A DNA stretch of 64,000 bases. It comes from Prunus persica. Lineage: Eukaryota > Streptophyta > Magnoliopsida > Rosales > Rosaceae. Where the stretch lies: assembly GCF_000346465.2 (NCBI RefSeq), contig NC_034009.1, positions 18,305,544 to 18,369,543 on the forward strand. The letters are read 5' to 3'. This document shows, one piece after another, positions 12,901 through 44,872 of this stretch. Positions within the stretch are counted from its first letter, which is position 1, and each line of letters opens with the position of its first letter. The position numbers and the translations under genes are program-made. The notes under the pieces are model-generated. The model searched no databases. It was not told where the DNA came from and was given only the letters and a program-made list of their open reading frames with translations.

Positions 12901-12957
12901 ATGACTTGGGCTCTGGGTTTTGGCGTAAAAGGTGAATTTGGGTTGGTGGGTATTTGA
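12901..12957 (+). other. Upstream ORF 1 in the presumed GCN2 leader
   Basis: ATG at 12901 opens an 18-codon frame ending TGA at 12955-12957, about 115 bp before the GCN2 start. It matters only if transcription starts upstream of 12900, which the sequence does not prove. Confidence 0.4.
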
Positions 12958-12989
12958 AGAAAGAGCAGAAGGGTTTGTTTATTTGTTGA

Positions 12990-13004
12990 TGGTGGCTTTG
13001 TGAT
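12990..13004 (+). other. Upstream ORF 2 in the presumed GCN2 leader
   Basis: A four-codon minimal frame (MVAL, then TGA) lies 68 bp before the GCN2 ATG. It is likely to be in the transcript because it is so close to the start codon. Confidence 0.45.
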
Positions 13005-13072
13005 TCGTAGTGTGAACTGGTTTACTGGGTGTTTGATAAAAAGCGCCAGAGGGGTTTTCTTGGGGTGGAAAT

Positions 13073-35282
<22,210 letters not shown>

Positions 35283-36275
35283 GCTTGTCCTTCCAAAGCA
35301 ATACTTTTCTGGTGAGTGAATCAGGGTGCTGAAATATCTGCATAATTTCTTCATAAAAGCTTGCTTGTGAAAATAGCCACAACAATAGTACAATAATAGC
35401 TGTTACTATCTGTGCCATTTATAGCTGCCTTTATATGGTGTATCAATTGATTATCCAGCTCTTATTACGCTGTTTCCACATATTGTTCAGTTTTCCAGCA
35501 ACCCTGTTGACTCCAGGAGAACCACACTGTTGATTGAGTTATGGCTCATCTTCGGAAATCGAGAAAAGCAACATGAAGTTTTGCAGCGTTTTCTATTCTT
35601 GTCTGAAGAGTTTTTAGGGTTCCTCACTTTGTATTTGAATTTGAAAATTTGTATATATTTCATAGGTCAACTTGTTTAATGAATCAGAAGTAGAAATTAT
35701 TGAGAGACAGATAAATTTTTTGTTCTTGATATGTTAAAAGCGTTCTGCAACAATATGTGAAAAAGCATCTCTTGCATTTGGCCTGACATGGACTTTTCAA
35801 TTATGGCATGGTTTCAGAGCACTGTGTTCTCATTCACTTTTATTATTATATTGTTTATTATTGTGCGGCCAACTTGCTAGGTTTGTATTTTTTTGTTTTC
35901 CTGATTTCATATTGATTGAATTTTGTATGCTTCATCCCTTGATTTCATATATAGAACCGGCCAAGCAAAAGCCTTGATTTCATGCTTGAAATATTTAGCT
36001 GAACCGATAACCCAGGCCTATAACCATCAAACCCAATACCCATCTCTCACTATAACGACCTTAGTTGGAGGGAAAGAGAAGAAAGCTGGTTCTCAATAAC
36101 GAAGAAGAAATTTTTTTTTTTTTTTTCAAATTTTTTTTATAATTTTATGTTCTGAATGATGAAGACTTATTTACAAGTGTTAAATAGCCTGAATTCAAAA
36201 ATCCATGATGCCACACACCATAGATACAAATATTTTATCGCATTAGGCAACAATCTTGGCCTATCTTGCATATAA
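35283..36275. other. GCN2 3' untranslated region and spacer
   Basis: This follows the GCN2 stop codon (TAG 35280-35282). It is A/T-rich and probably contains the 3' UTR; no single polyadenylation site stands out. A T-run at 36111-36127 precedes the next gene fragment. Confidence 0.5.
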
Positions 36276-36713
36276 CTAGCTTCTTCTTAAATCGAGACAA
36301 GAGTCTCTAATTGTCTTCATTTTGTTGACCACCACATCCATGGACATCCCCTCTGGTTGTGACATTGCAGAGCATGAAAGTCCTATACGCATCACTGAAA
36401 CGAAGCATTCTTCCAATCTTCTTGCTTGGAGTTGACCACCAACATGATATCTTGTAATCGGTTTTTCTTGTATGTCATTGTCGTATCTGTCATCATCGTC
36501 ATCCTCACCATCTGTTTCGAGGAGTAACGAAGGATCAACGATGTCCATGACATGGTTAGGCAAAGCCATGGCTGCCAATTGGTGAATGCTTAGACCATCT
36601 TTGAACATGTCATCTGTCGGCCTTTTTCCAGTGAAAAGCTCTAGCAACAATATCCCATAGCTATAAATGTCTCCCAGTATAGAAACTTGACCTCCCATGC
36701 CATACTCTGCCAT
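36276..36713 (-). pseudogene. LRR-XII receptor kinase, last exon only
   Basis: The frame encodes the C-terminal part of an EFR/XA21-like (LRR subfamily XII) receptor kinase. EYGMGGQVSILGDIYSYGIL, then TGKRPTDDMF and HVMDIVDPSLLL correspond to the kinase C-lobe after the activation segment, ending in a typical tail and TAG. The EYGMGG start follows an AG acceptor in ATGGCAG, which matches the conserved last intron of this family. The preceding exon (LRRs, membrane segment, kinase N-lobe) is absent upstream; the 500 bp beyond hold transposon-like sequence. This is therefore a truncated gene copy. The apparent initiator Met is intron sequence. An acidic run of five Asp is unusual but seen in relatives. 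Confidence 0.8.
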
Positions 36714-36789
36714 TCATTTACATATAGAGACTTTATTTTTTTTCTTAGTAATAAGTTATTTGGAACATAAGAAAATGAGAATCATAGAC

Positions 36790-37260
36790 TCATACAAGGG
36801 CGGCCCTGGGGTGGTGCAAGTGGCGCTACCGCACAGGGCCCCCGATTCTTAAGGGGCCCCGAAAAAAAAATTATTTATATTATATATATATATATATATT
36901 AATATTATATGAATCGTATATATAGTATAGCGTCTGGATATTTGCACAACAGCGTGTTCAGGGGAGTTGGATGGAGCACATCTCTCTTTGGCAAAAGGGC
37001 CAGAGTTCGATGCTCCTTGTGGTGTTTTGAATGAAGAAAGTACTTTTGTTGGAAGAGAAAATCTTTTTTATTTTATTTTTAAGAAGGGGGTATATCATAT
37101 ATATTCCCCCTTTGGTGTGGTTAAGTTACATCAAGGAGCATTGAACTCGAGCCCTTTTGCCAAAGAAATGTGCCTACGTCGAGCACCAGAAATGCTGCAT
37201 CTTGTAGTAGATGCAGGTTTCAGATCATGACCGAATAAATAAATATATATATATATCTAT
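36790..37260. mobile_element. Transposon-like remnant with inverted tRNA-like segments
   Basis: A GC-rich head (GGGCGGCCCTGGGG ... CAGGGCCCCC) is followed by a TA tract. Then come two inverted copies of about 50 bp, at 36975-37025 (CTTTGGCAAAAGGG ... GAGTTCGATGCTCC) and at 37130-37180. The GAGTTCGA word resembles a Pol III B box, so two SINE-like pieces in opposite orientation are possible. No ends or target duplication were identified. Confidence 0.4.
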
Positions 37261-38012
37261 ATATATAAAGCAAAAGGCAGAGAATGGTGAAACATTCAAA
37301 ATACCAGAAAATACCTTTTGTTAATTCAAACATGAAGAATTGAAATTATTAATTAAATGAGGATAATATGGTAAATTCATATTTTTTAATATTAAAAAAA
37401 TTAAAATTAAAAACAAAATAAGATAATAGGTCCTACTTTTATGGAACATAACTACCCTGTTCTCTTTTATTAATTCTAAAAATAAAATAAAAAAGAAAAA
37501 GAAAACCAATTGGCACATGCGTGAGCATGTGTCAAGGAGCTAGTATATATAATATACGTATATAAAGAAAAACCAAGTTTCATTTTACAAAGTCTAAAGA
37601 GAAGAAGTTTATGGCATATAGCAAAAATGTTGATGATATTGCAGCAGGACCACAAAAATTGTGATTGTAACTATGAGTTGTAGATGGTCCTGCAAGAGAA
37701 ATGTGAAGAAATTTTGGTTCAATATTAATGCCTCTAGCTTCAATTTTGGTATGTGGATGTGAGATTGTAGTTGGGAAGCAATTAATATTCATAGGCCTGA
37801 CCAATTTGGTCCAAATTTTTTATTCCATTATGGGGGATAAGATTTTTAGTTGTGAACTTGGAAGCATTTTCTTGTTCATTTTTTATTTATTTATTACAAT
37901 GTGATTTATCAATCTGATATTGTTGGAACAGATCATGACTCCAAAATTTACTTCCATGTTTCTATTTTACAACAACATATATAATTAATATAGGGTTTTC
38001 TAGCCAACAACA
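37261..38012. other. A/T-rich spacer
   Basis: No gene is supported. A 74-codon frame on the - strand (37580-37804) has no recognised domain. CAACAACA immediately before the tRNA (38006-38012) is the CAA-type motif typical of plant tRNA transcription starts. Confidence 0.5.
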
Positions 38013-38084
38013 GCCCTTATAGCTCAGTGGTAGAGCGTCAGTCTTGTAAACTGAAGGTCCGTAGTTCGATCCTGCGTGAGGGCA
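38013..38084 (+). tRNA. tRNA-Thr (anticodon TGT)
   Basis: The 72-nt gene folds as a standard cloverleaf. The acceptor stem GCCCTTA pairs with TGAGGGC (one G-T pair), with discriminator A. The D arm is GCTCAGTGGTAGAGC (A box), the anticodon stem is TCAGT/ACTGA with loop CTTGTAA, and the T arm contains GTTCGATCC (B box). Anticodon TGT decodes ACA (Thr). It has no intron and no encoded CCA. A Pol III T-run starts at about 38090. The sequence type is nuclear rather than plastid. Confidence 0.96.
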
Positions 38085-39537
38085 TCTTATTTTTTTTCTT
38101 TATTAAACTATGTTGAAAAATGAATCAACAGCCACGTGATTTTTATTCAAGTTTGCTGAATTATTTTAAACTTATTTTTTAATAATGACGATATTCTAAG
38201 CTATTTTAATGTATGGAGAGAGAGTTCGAACTCAGGTGTAAGGGAGTCGAGGGGTGCCCGCATGTGCTTTTAAACCGGGAAGGTCCCTAGAAGGGACTAA
38301 CCTGGGCTATAGCCCATGTGAGTTGTTCTTTTATCAGCCCTAAAATTTAATTGGAAGTTTCACTATTATGCCCAATATAGGAACCCAAATTATTTAAAAA
38401 AATCCTACATGAAATGGACTTTAGAAACACATCCAAATTCCATTAACAATATAAAAATGAGGCTTCGAACTTTTTTTAAATTACAAAACTGTCATCGATT
38501 TTTTAAAACAAGCCTAACCCAAAAACCTCATTAAAAAACAGGGCATCAAAGTAATTTAATAATTAAATTCAAATTCAACAGGGCCAAGTATCCTGTTTCG
38601 AGCTTGTTTATATAAATTAAATGATGTAAAGTTTATCTATATCACTAATGCTAAAAATGGATATATAACTAAATACCTCTATTTTAGCCCACCCATGTCT
38701 ACTAATGACAATCATGCTATGCTCACATTCAAAGGCTCACACCAAACCAAGGCTCATTGCTCATCCAACAATACACTCAAGGAAAGAAGATAAGACAAAC
38801 TAATGAATTCATTCTCTTTGACTATTCCAGGACATTCTTGTGTAAGACATCTATGCAGGACATTTTTTTAGCCTACTGCGAACTTCTCTTTATTTAATTT
38901 TTTTATGAACATTCTACTGCTAATTTTCCTTTCACTGATAACCATCTTCACACATAATCTCTTTTAAGTGAAAAAATAAATAAAAGAAAAGAAAAGAAAA
39001 AATTGGTATGCTCAGTAGCTGCACCTTTATGTTCCACTCTCCGGTGCATACATAAGATAATTTTAGCCCATTCCATTTTAAAATTCTAGGTCCGTACCTA
39101 CTTTTAAAACTTATTGGCGTAGCCCACAGTGCTTTTAAACGTTATTTTAGTCTCCATTTTTTGTTTTGCTGGCAGAACTTGTAAGTCCACTATCAACCCA
39201 GAAATTTCAGTTTCTAAACCACCTCCATCAGCATAAATTAAATTGCCTGTGTAAAATTTGACATATAAATAAATAGCTAAGAAATATTTAAATGAAGCTG
39301 GTACACAACTGAAAACGAAATAGAAGAATACAGTCTTACTAAGATGCTGCAATTTAGTGTGAAAGGAGAATTTGATTCAACAAATTGTTAGAACTGAATA
39401 GACAAAAGAAGAGCTGAAATTTAGTAGTTGAGAAACTTACATCCTCCCATTCATCTTTTTACATTTCATCCTCCAAGAAAATAAATGCAAGCAAACCTGT
39501 TAACATGGATCAAGTTTGATAAGCTTGGTTGGTCAGT
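38085..39537. other. Intergenic spacer tRNA-ACR4
   Basis: No gene is supported. 38220-38335 has a GAGTTCGAACTC word and a tRNA-like layout that could be an old SINE on the - strand. The last few hundred bases should include the ACR4 3' UTR, since ACR4 ends at 39538. The 82-codon frame at 39104-39352 has no domain. Confidence 0.45.
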
Positions 39538-42282
39538 TTAAAAGTTGTGCTGCAAGAACAACTTCTCTTGAGGTGAAGCAGGTCCAATCTCTTCCTCCAA
39601 ACTCCTCAACCCATCACCACCGCTCCCACAATTGCCCAAGTTTCTAGCTTCTAAGTTCTTCCCATCAGCATCGACGTCTGAGACCGAGGACTTCCTCCTT
39701 TGGGAAGAGGCAACACTTGGGAATGTGATCCATGAAGGAGCTCTGAATTCGAACCTTTGATCCTCTGATTCTACCACATCAGTGTCGACCGACCTGTTTG
39801 AAGATCTTTGAGAGGACTTTTTGTGCAATCTACTACTTCCCAGTACCACCTCAGTTGGCAAAATAGGTTGCTCGTTACACGGGCTGCCCATTAACAGCGC
39901 AAGAGCTCGTTCTAGTGCTGTCGTCACTTTATCCATTGATGGCCTCTCCTTCCCTCTCATTCTCACACACTTGCAGGCTACATTGGCAATTCTTTTCAAG
40001 GCTTCAAGGTCAGGCGGGGGTTTCAAAACTGGATCCAGAATTCCATTTATCTCTCCTGACTTGATAAGAGGCACTGCCCATTCAACTATATTTCCATATT
40101 CATATTGCATATCAATGGCTTTTCTGCCACTAAGAATCTCCAACAGCAAAACACCAAAACTATAAACATCAGATTTGGTTGTAAGGTAGTGAAGTCTGTA
40201 GTACTCAGGATCAAGATACCCAAGAGTTCCAGCTGGTAGCTCCGCCAATGGGGATCCACTATCTGCAGGTCCCAATAATGATAACCCAAAATCAGACACT
40301 CGAGCATTGTGTTCCTCATCAATGAGGATGTTTGAAGACTTAATGTCTCGATGAATCACCGGTGGGCAAGCGTAACCGTGCAAGTATTCAATTCCCCGAG
40401 CTGCCTGGACTGCAATAGTGACCCTTCGAACCCAATCTAATTGCTCTTTCAAGGCTTTGTTCTTTCCATGGAGGTGTTGATGCAATGATCCATGAGCCAT
40501 GAACTCATAAACAAGAAGCCTTTCTCCACCTTCTTCACAATAGCCAAGCAGATTGAGTAAATGCGCATGGTTTAATCTTGAGAGCAAGTCTAGCTCTGTA
40601 TGGAACTCTTTCGAATTCTTTTGCATGTTAGGAGATACTATAGCCCTTTTGACAGCAACAACTGTCCCATCTTTCAAAACACCTCTGAAAACACAGGAGA
40701 AGCTACCCTTTCCCACAACAGACACTTCTTCAAAGCCGGCTGTAGCCCTTTCAAGCTCCTCATAAGTGAACATCTGAGCCCTCCTTATCTTCAGGTCATC
40801 CAAATCGGGACGAATCTTACCATTGTCTTTATGGAAAGGAGAACCACTCCGACTATTCTTTTTAGACTTCGAATCTTTTGCTGCGCACTGACAGTCTCGT
40901 AACTTATAGCGAACATATAAAAATGCAGTTATAGACACAACACTAACCAAGAACACAGCAAAGGCAATCTCTGCAATTATGACAGGTAATTGCATCGACC
41001 AAAACCTTTCATTCGTCTTGGCATCGGAATACGAAGATGAACAATTTGAAAAGCAGTCAGCTGAGTAACAATTAGAACAGTTATATTCACAAAGTCTATC
41101 AGATTTCAGAGTGCATCCCGTTTTTTGGTACATTTCAGCAGGACAACCATCGCTGCAAGGCATGCATATGCGAGAGTTCGGATATTTGCAAGAGGCACTC
41201 TCATGACTAAACTCGTAGAAACCAGGAGCACAAGGAGTGGACTTGCAGAATCCAGGTGCCACAGCTATGGGAAGAGAAGTTGGAAATCCAAGACCCCAAC
41301 AAACAGGTAAGAATGATTGGTCAGCAATAACTCCACAAGTGAAGTAATTTCCAGCAGCAATCTCATAAACCTTCGTACTTTTAGGAGCCGGTGTACTTGG
41401 TTTCACAATAAATCCCCAACAAATCACCCCACGGTCAGAGCTCTTAATCCCACAAGCGTGGAACTTCCCTCCCACAACTGAGAGCATTGGTTCATTTGGG
41501 GCCAAATCAACATTCCCTTGACCCGAATACGCCACTGAGATTTCTTCTTCAATGTCCAAGCTTCTTCCCCAACAATAGGGTCTAGAATTCACACTCTCTA
41601 AAATCCCACATACATGATACCCACCAGCTGCAATCTTCCGAAACCTGAATTTTTTCGGGATCAAGCTGATAACCCTGCTACTAGTCTCATCACCCCAGCA
41701 AAAGACTGTTCTGTTCTGAGAAAACAATCCACAATTGAATTCTGAGCCTGCTGATATTGACTGAACCTGTCCATCAAACACATAGCTTTTGGTCATGTTG
41801 TAACCCCAACAATCAACAAAAGAGGTGTTTCTGAGTCTGCCGGTTAAAGGTTTTCGCAATCCACACAAATGGTAATCACCAGCACTGATTTCTATATATT
41901 GAGCTTCTTTAATAATGGGTTGAGGGACACCCATTTGGATATAACCACTGCTTCCCCAACAATATGGCTGGTTGGACTCCATGAGAAGTCCACAAACAAA
42001 GCCATCACCAGCAGTTAGACCAATAAATGGGAAACGACTTGGAGTTCCATACGTTATTGCTGAGTTTGATCCATAACAGGTCACAAGATGAGACCCATCT
42101 AACTTTAAACCACAAAAAACTGGACCTTTCTCCCCATAAGAAACTGCAATGGCTGACATGGAACCTAGTCCTGAAGCTAAACACCATAAATCTGATAAAA
42201 TTACAAGTTTAACAAGAAACCCAGCTCTCAGTATGCTGATATTAAGGACCCAGATCAGGAAATCCTTTAAAAAAATCCCCAT
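39538..42282 (-). CDS. ACR4: CRINKLY4-type receptor kinase ACR4
   Basis: This is a single-pass plasma-membrane receptor kinase of the epidermis and root stem-cell niche that shapes cell-layer identity and takes part in CLE40-type peptide signalling. The gene is one uninterrupted exon of 914 codons, as in Arabidopsis. An N-terminal hydrophobic signal lies at about 21-38. The ectodomain has seven crinkly repeats marked by C-Y/W-G (about 69-71, 108-110, 158-160, 195-197, 237-239, 288-290, 328-330), followed by a Cys-rich TNFR-like stretch (346-414). The membrane helix is about 433-455. The kinase is intact: GKGSFS 524-529, K545, HRD 644-646, DFG 664-666, DPEYY 691-695. The tail carries SSQRRKSS and ends SLEEEIGPASP...QHNF, the diagnostic ACR4 C-terminus that distinguishes it from CCR1-CCR4. 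The N-terminus is about 9 residues longer than in Arabidopsis; I kept the first ATG. The gene is convergent with GCN2. Confidence 0.97.
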   Translation of the reverse strand: MGIFLKDFLIWVLNISILRAGFLVKLVILSDLWCLASGLGSMSAIAVSYGEKGPVFCGLKLDGSHLVTCYGSNSAITYGTPSRFPFIGLTAGDGFVCGLLMESNQPYCWGSSGYIQMGVPQPIIKEAQYIEISAGDYHLCGLRKPLTGRLRNTSFVDCWGYNMTKSYVFDGQVQSISAGSEFNCGLFSQNRTVFCWGDETSSRVISLIPKKFRFRKIAAGGYHVCGILESVNSRPYCWGRSLDIEEEISVAYSGQGNVDLAPNEPMLSVVGGKFHACGIKSSDRGVICWGFIVKPSTPAPKSTKVYEIAAGNYFTCGVIADQSFLPVCWGLGFPTSLPIAVAPGFCKSTPCAPGFYEFSHESASCKYPNSRICMPCSDGCPAEMYQKTGCTLKSDRLCEYNCSNCYSADCFSNCSSSYSDAKTNERFWSMQLPVIIAEIAFAVFLVSVVSITAFLYVRYKLRDCQCAAKDSKSKKNSRSGSPFHKDNGKIRPDLDDLKIRRAQMFTYEELERATAGFEEVSVVGKGSFSCVFRGVLKDGTVVAVKRAIVSPNMQKNSKEFHTELDLLSRLNHAHLLNLLGYCEEGGERLLVYEFMAHGSLHQHLHGKNKALKEQLDWVRRVTIAVQAARGIEYLHGYACPPVIHRDIKSSNILIDEEHNARVSDFGLSLLGPADSGSPLAELPAGTLGYLDPEYYRLHYLTTKSDVYSFGVLLLEILSGRKAIDMQYEYGNIVEWAVPLIKSGEINGILDPVLKPPPDLEALKRIANVACKCVRMRGKERPSMDKVTTALERALALLMGSPCNEQPILPTEVVLGSSRLHKKSSQRSSNRSVDTDVVESEDQRFEFRAPSWITFPSVASSQRRKSSVSDVDADGKNLEARNLGNCGSGGDGLRSLEEEIGPASPQEKLFLQHNF

Positions 42283-43517
42283 TACAAGCCAATATAACTA
42301 TTCAAAGATAAAATTTACTCCACCACCTAAAGTTTCTGACTTTTCCTTCTGGCCAATTTGAAATGAGAAAGTCAGATATCCACCACAGTTCAACACAACA
42401 AAGCAGCATATATTGCAGTACTCTACAAGGAAAAAGCTGTCCTTTCGAATATTTTCTAAAGAACTGAAACGACATTATACTCCCCTTTTCTCCATAATGG
42501 AAATGAAGAAAAAGGCAACGATGAAACTAAGTCGCCATGAATAAACAGAAAAAATAGGTGAATGTGCAACAAACCCACGTACCAGAAGCTACAGATCAGC
42601 CAAACGAAGCAGGACCAAATCAGAAAACCCCCTTCTGAAACAGAGAACTTTTGCAGAAGATTAGTAAAGGCAACAACTTTAAGGAAACCCACACCTACTT
42701 ATGCTCTGTTTATCAACACCCATGTGAGAAAACCTCCTGTTTCTTCACTTTCTGCTGAAAAATTAATCTTAGCACTAAAAAATGATTCCAAGATTTCTCC
42801 AAATTTGAATCAGAAACAGAAACTAAATAACCTTTTGGACCACGTACTTAGTTTTGTTTCAAGCTCATCTACAAAACTCAAAAATGGGAACAATAATCTG
42901 GTACTTCTCTGTCCATAAAATTTTGCTTTGAATGTGTGTTGAGTGGTAAGGTGAATTTCTTGAAGGGAAATTAAAGAAAGATGGATTGTTGCATGTGGTT
43001 GCAAGCAAGAATTTAGAGAGAGAAGCATTTAATGCAATGAAACTGCAGCTTCTGAATAGGACCTTAGTGTAGGTGAGGACATTAAATGAGAAGTTAATGC
43101 AATTTCATCTTTTCGTGCCTGGATTGGAGCACAATTGGCTACCTTTCTGGTTTTTTTTTTTTAAAAATTACTTTTTGTGAAGAATGCATCCAAATTTTGC
43201 TCCCCTTATTCTTGTTTTTCCTACTCAGTCATGGTTTTCAATATTTTTGTTTTCTTTTGCATGCATGACGTTTATTTGTTGGCTCTCATCATGTGTTCCC
43301 TTGATAATTTTTTTAATGGATATTTCTAACAAAATTAAAATACTTTTTTATCCGGCAATTTTACATGTTTATTGTATAAATTGGCGTCATCAATTATTTG
43401 TGATTGCGCTCGCATAAAACATAATAATTTGTGAGTTCGTATCAATAAATTATAAATATTAAAACAGAAGGAGAGTTGAATTTTTACTGTAGGCCTGTGA
43501 AGTATGTACTCTTTGAT

Positions 43518-43518
<1 letters not shown>
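42283..43518. other. ACR4 upstream region
   Basis: This is leader and promoter territory for ACR4 (transcribed leftward). I see no second gene. An L1-box-like TAAATGCT lies near 43024 on the - strand but differs from the consensus TAAATGYA at the last base, so I do not call it. Confidence 0.4.
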
Positions 43519-43565
<47 letters not shown>

Positions 43566-43567
43566 AT
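43519..43567. repeat. (TA)n(GA)n compound microsatellite
   Basis: A TA run followed directly by a GA run, about 1.2 kb upstream of ACR4. Confidence 0.92.
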
Positions 43568-44029
43568 TTTTACTTTTGATACAAGGAATATTGAGGAATT
43601 GAGAGTCAAACAGATAACTTTGAGTGAGGAGTAACTATTTAAGGAATACAATTCCCTTGTATCTTGCCAAGAACTTTGTTAGTCACATAGTTCGATCAAT
43701 GAATTTGACTTCAAGTAAGTACTAGAGCTTTAACTCATTTGGATGACATATACCATCTTGGGAAGATGACGATTGGATTGTCAGGGCTAAGGATTGCTTA
43801 GGAATTTTTATTTTTTTATTTTTTATTTATTTTTTTATAGTCTGAAAGGCTTGCTTAGAATTAAGAATTCTAAAGTGAGGTTCTAGCCATGGGAAGTTGG
43901 GAACTTTGACATTTCAAAGAGGGTATGTGCCAAGAAGTGCTTTTCCTAAAGAGGCTATTGACGTTATAAGGCACAAGTGAAGATAGATAAAGAGAGATTC
44001 CGAGTCTTTATATTTAGTATTCGTGCATA

Positions 44030-44872
44030 TCATAGTTTAAAATATTGAGGATATTATCGTTTTTTCAGGTCACAGATATTTCGGAACGTATCCATACACA
44101 TATCTTATAAATATCGATAATATCAAAAAATATCGATGTTGATAATTTCGCTCACACTTCAGCAATATTTTGTCAAAATATCGCTATAATATCGTTATAA
44201 TATTGAAAATATCGATATAATGGAAAATTTGAAGAAAAAAAAACACAAAACACATACACAAAGGGGATTCAAACCCTTGCCATTTCACTCTTCCAACTCC
44301 TTAACCATCATGTTGCTTATGTTTTTATGAAAATATGCTAAAATATGTATATTGTTTTGTTTTAAAATAATTACATGCAAAACTATTTTGGGGGTTTATC
44401 ATTTGATGACTACTCTTCACAATATACTATACACGTAAAGATGATGAAGATAGTGAAAATTTTGAACCTCATAGAACTCTGTGTGGTACTAAGTCACTCA
44501 TGTATCTTACCAAGCAATGTATAAAGTGTAAAACATTGTAGTAAATCATTATATATAAATGATTATGGTGTGTTTAATCTTCTTTCATTAATTACTACAT
44601 ATTTTATACATTTCAGTTCACTATATAATTAATTTAAATTAGTTAACCCATCATGCAATGTATTTCTTTCCCATTTTTTGTGATAAACTAATAGATAATT
44701 GACTTAATAAACATCCTCCAAAGTTTCAATAAAAATTTCCATGTTTTTCTTACAATTTTCGTGGTTTTTATTTAATTTTTATCGATATCGATAATATCCT
44801 GATATTTCCATTGAAATTTTCGTATTTTTGGACTACCGATATTTTCGATACCATCGATATTTTAGACCTTGG
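44030..44872. mobile_element. Element rich in ATCGATAT words with inverted ends
   Basis: The left end (GTTTAAAATATTGAGGATAT) and the right end (ATCGATATTTTAGACC) are imperfect inverted repeats. Both flanks are dense in AATATCGATA words, with an unrelated A/T-rich centre. The layout fits a decayed non-autonomous hAT-like element. The target duplication was not resolved. Confidence 0.45.

Noticed and set aside
37580..37804. 74-codon - strand frame near the tRNA as a small gene
   Set aside because: No signal peptide, domain or conserved pattern was recognised, and codon composition resembles the A/T-rich surroundings.
39821..41310. Several + strand frames opposite ACR4
   Set aside because: They are antisense shadows of a clearly coding ACR4 exon.
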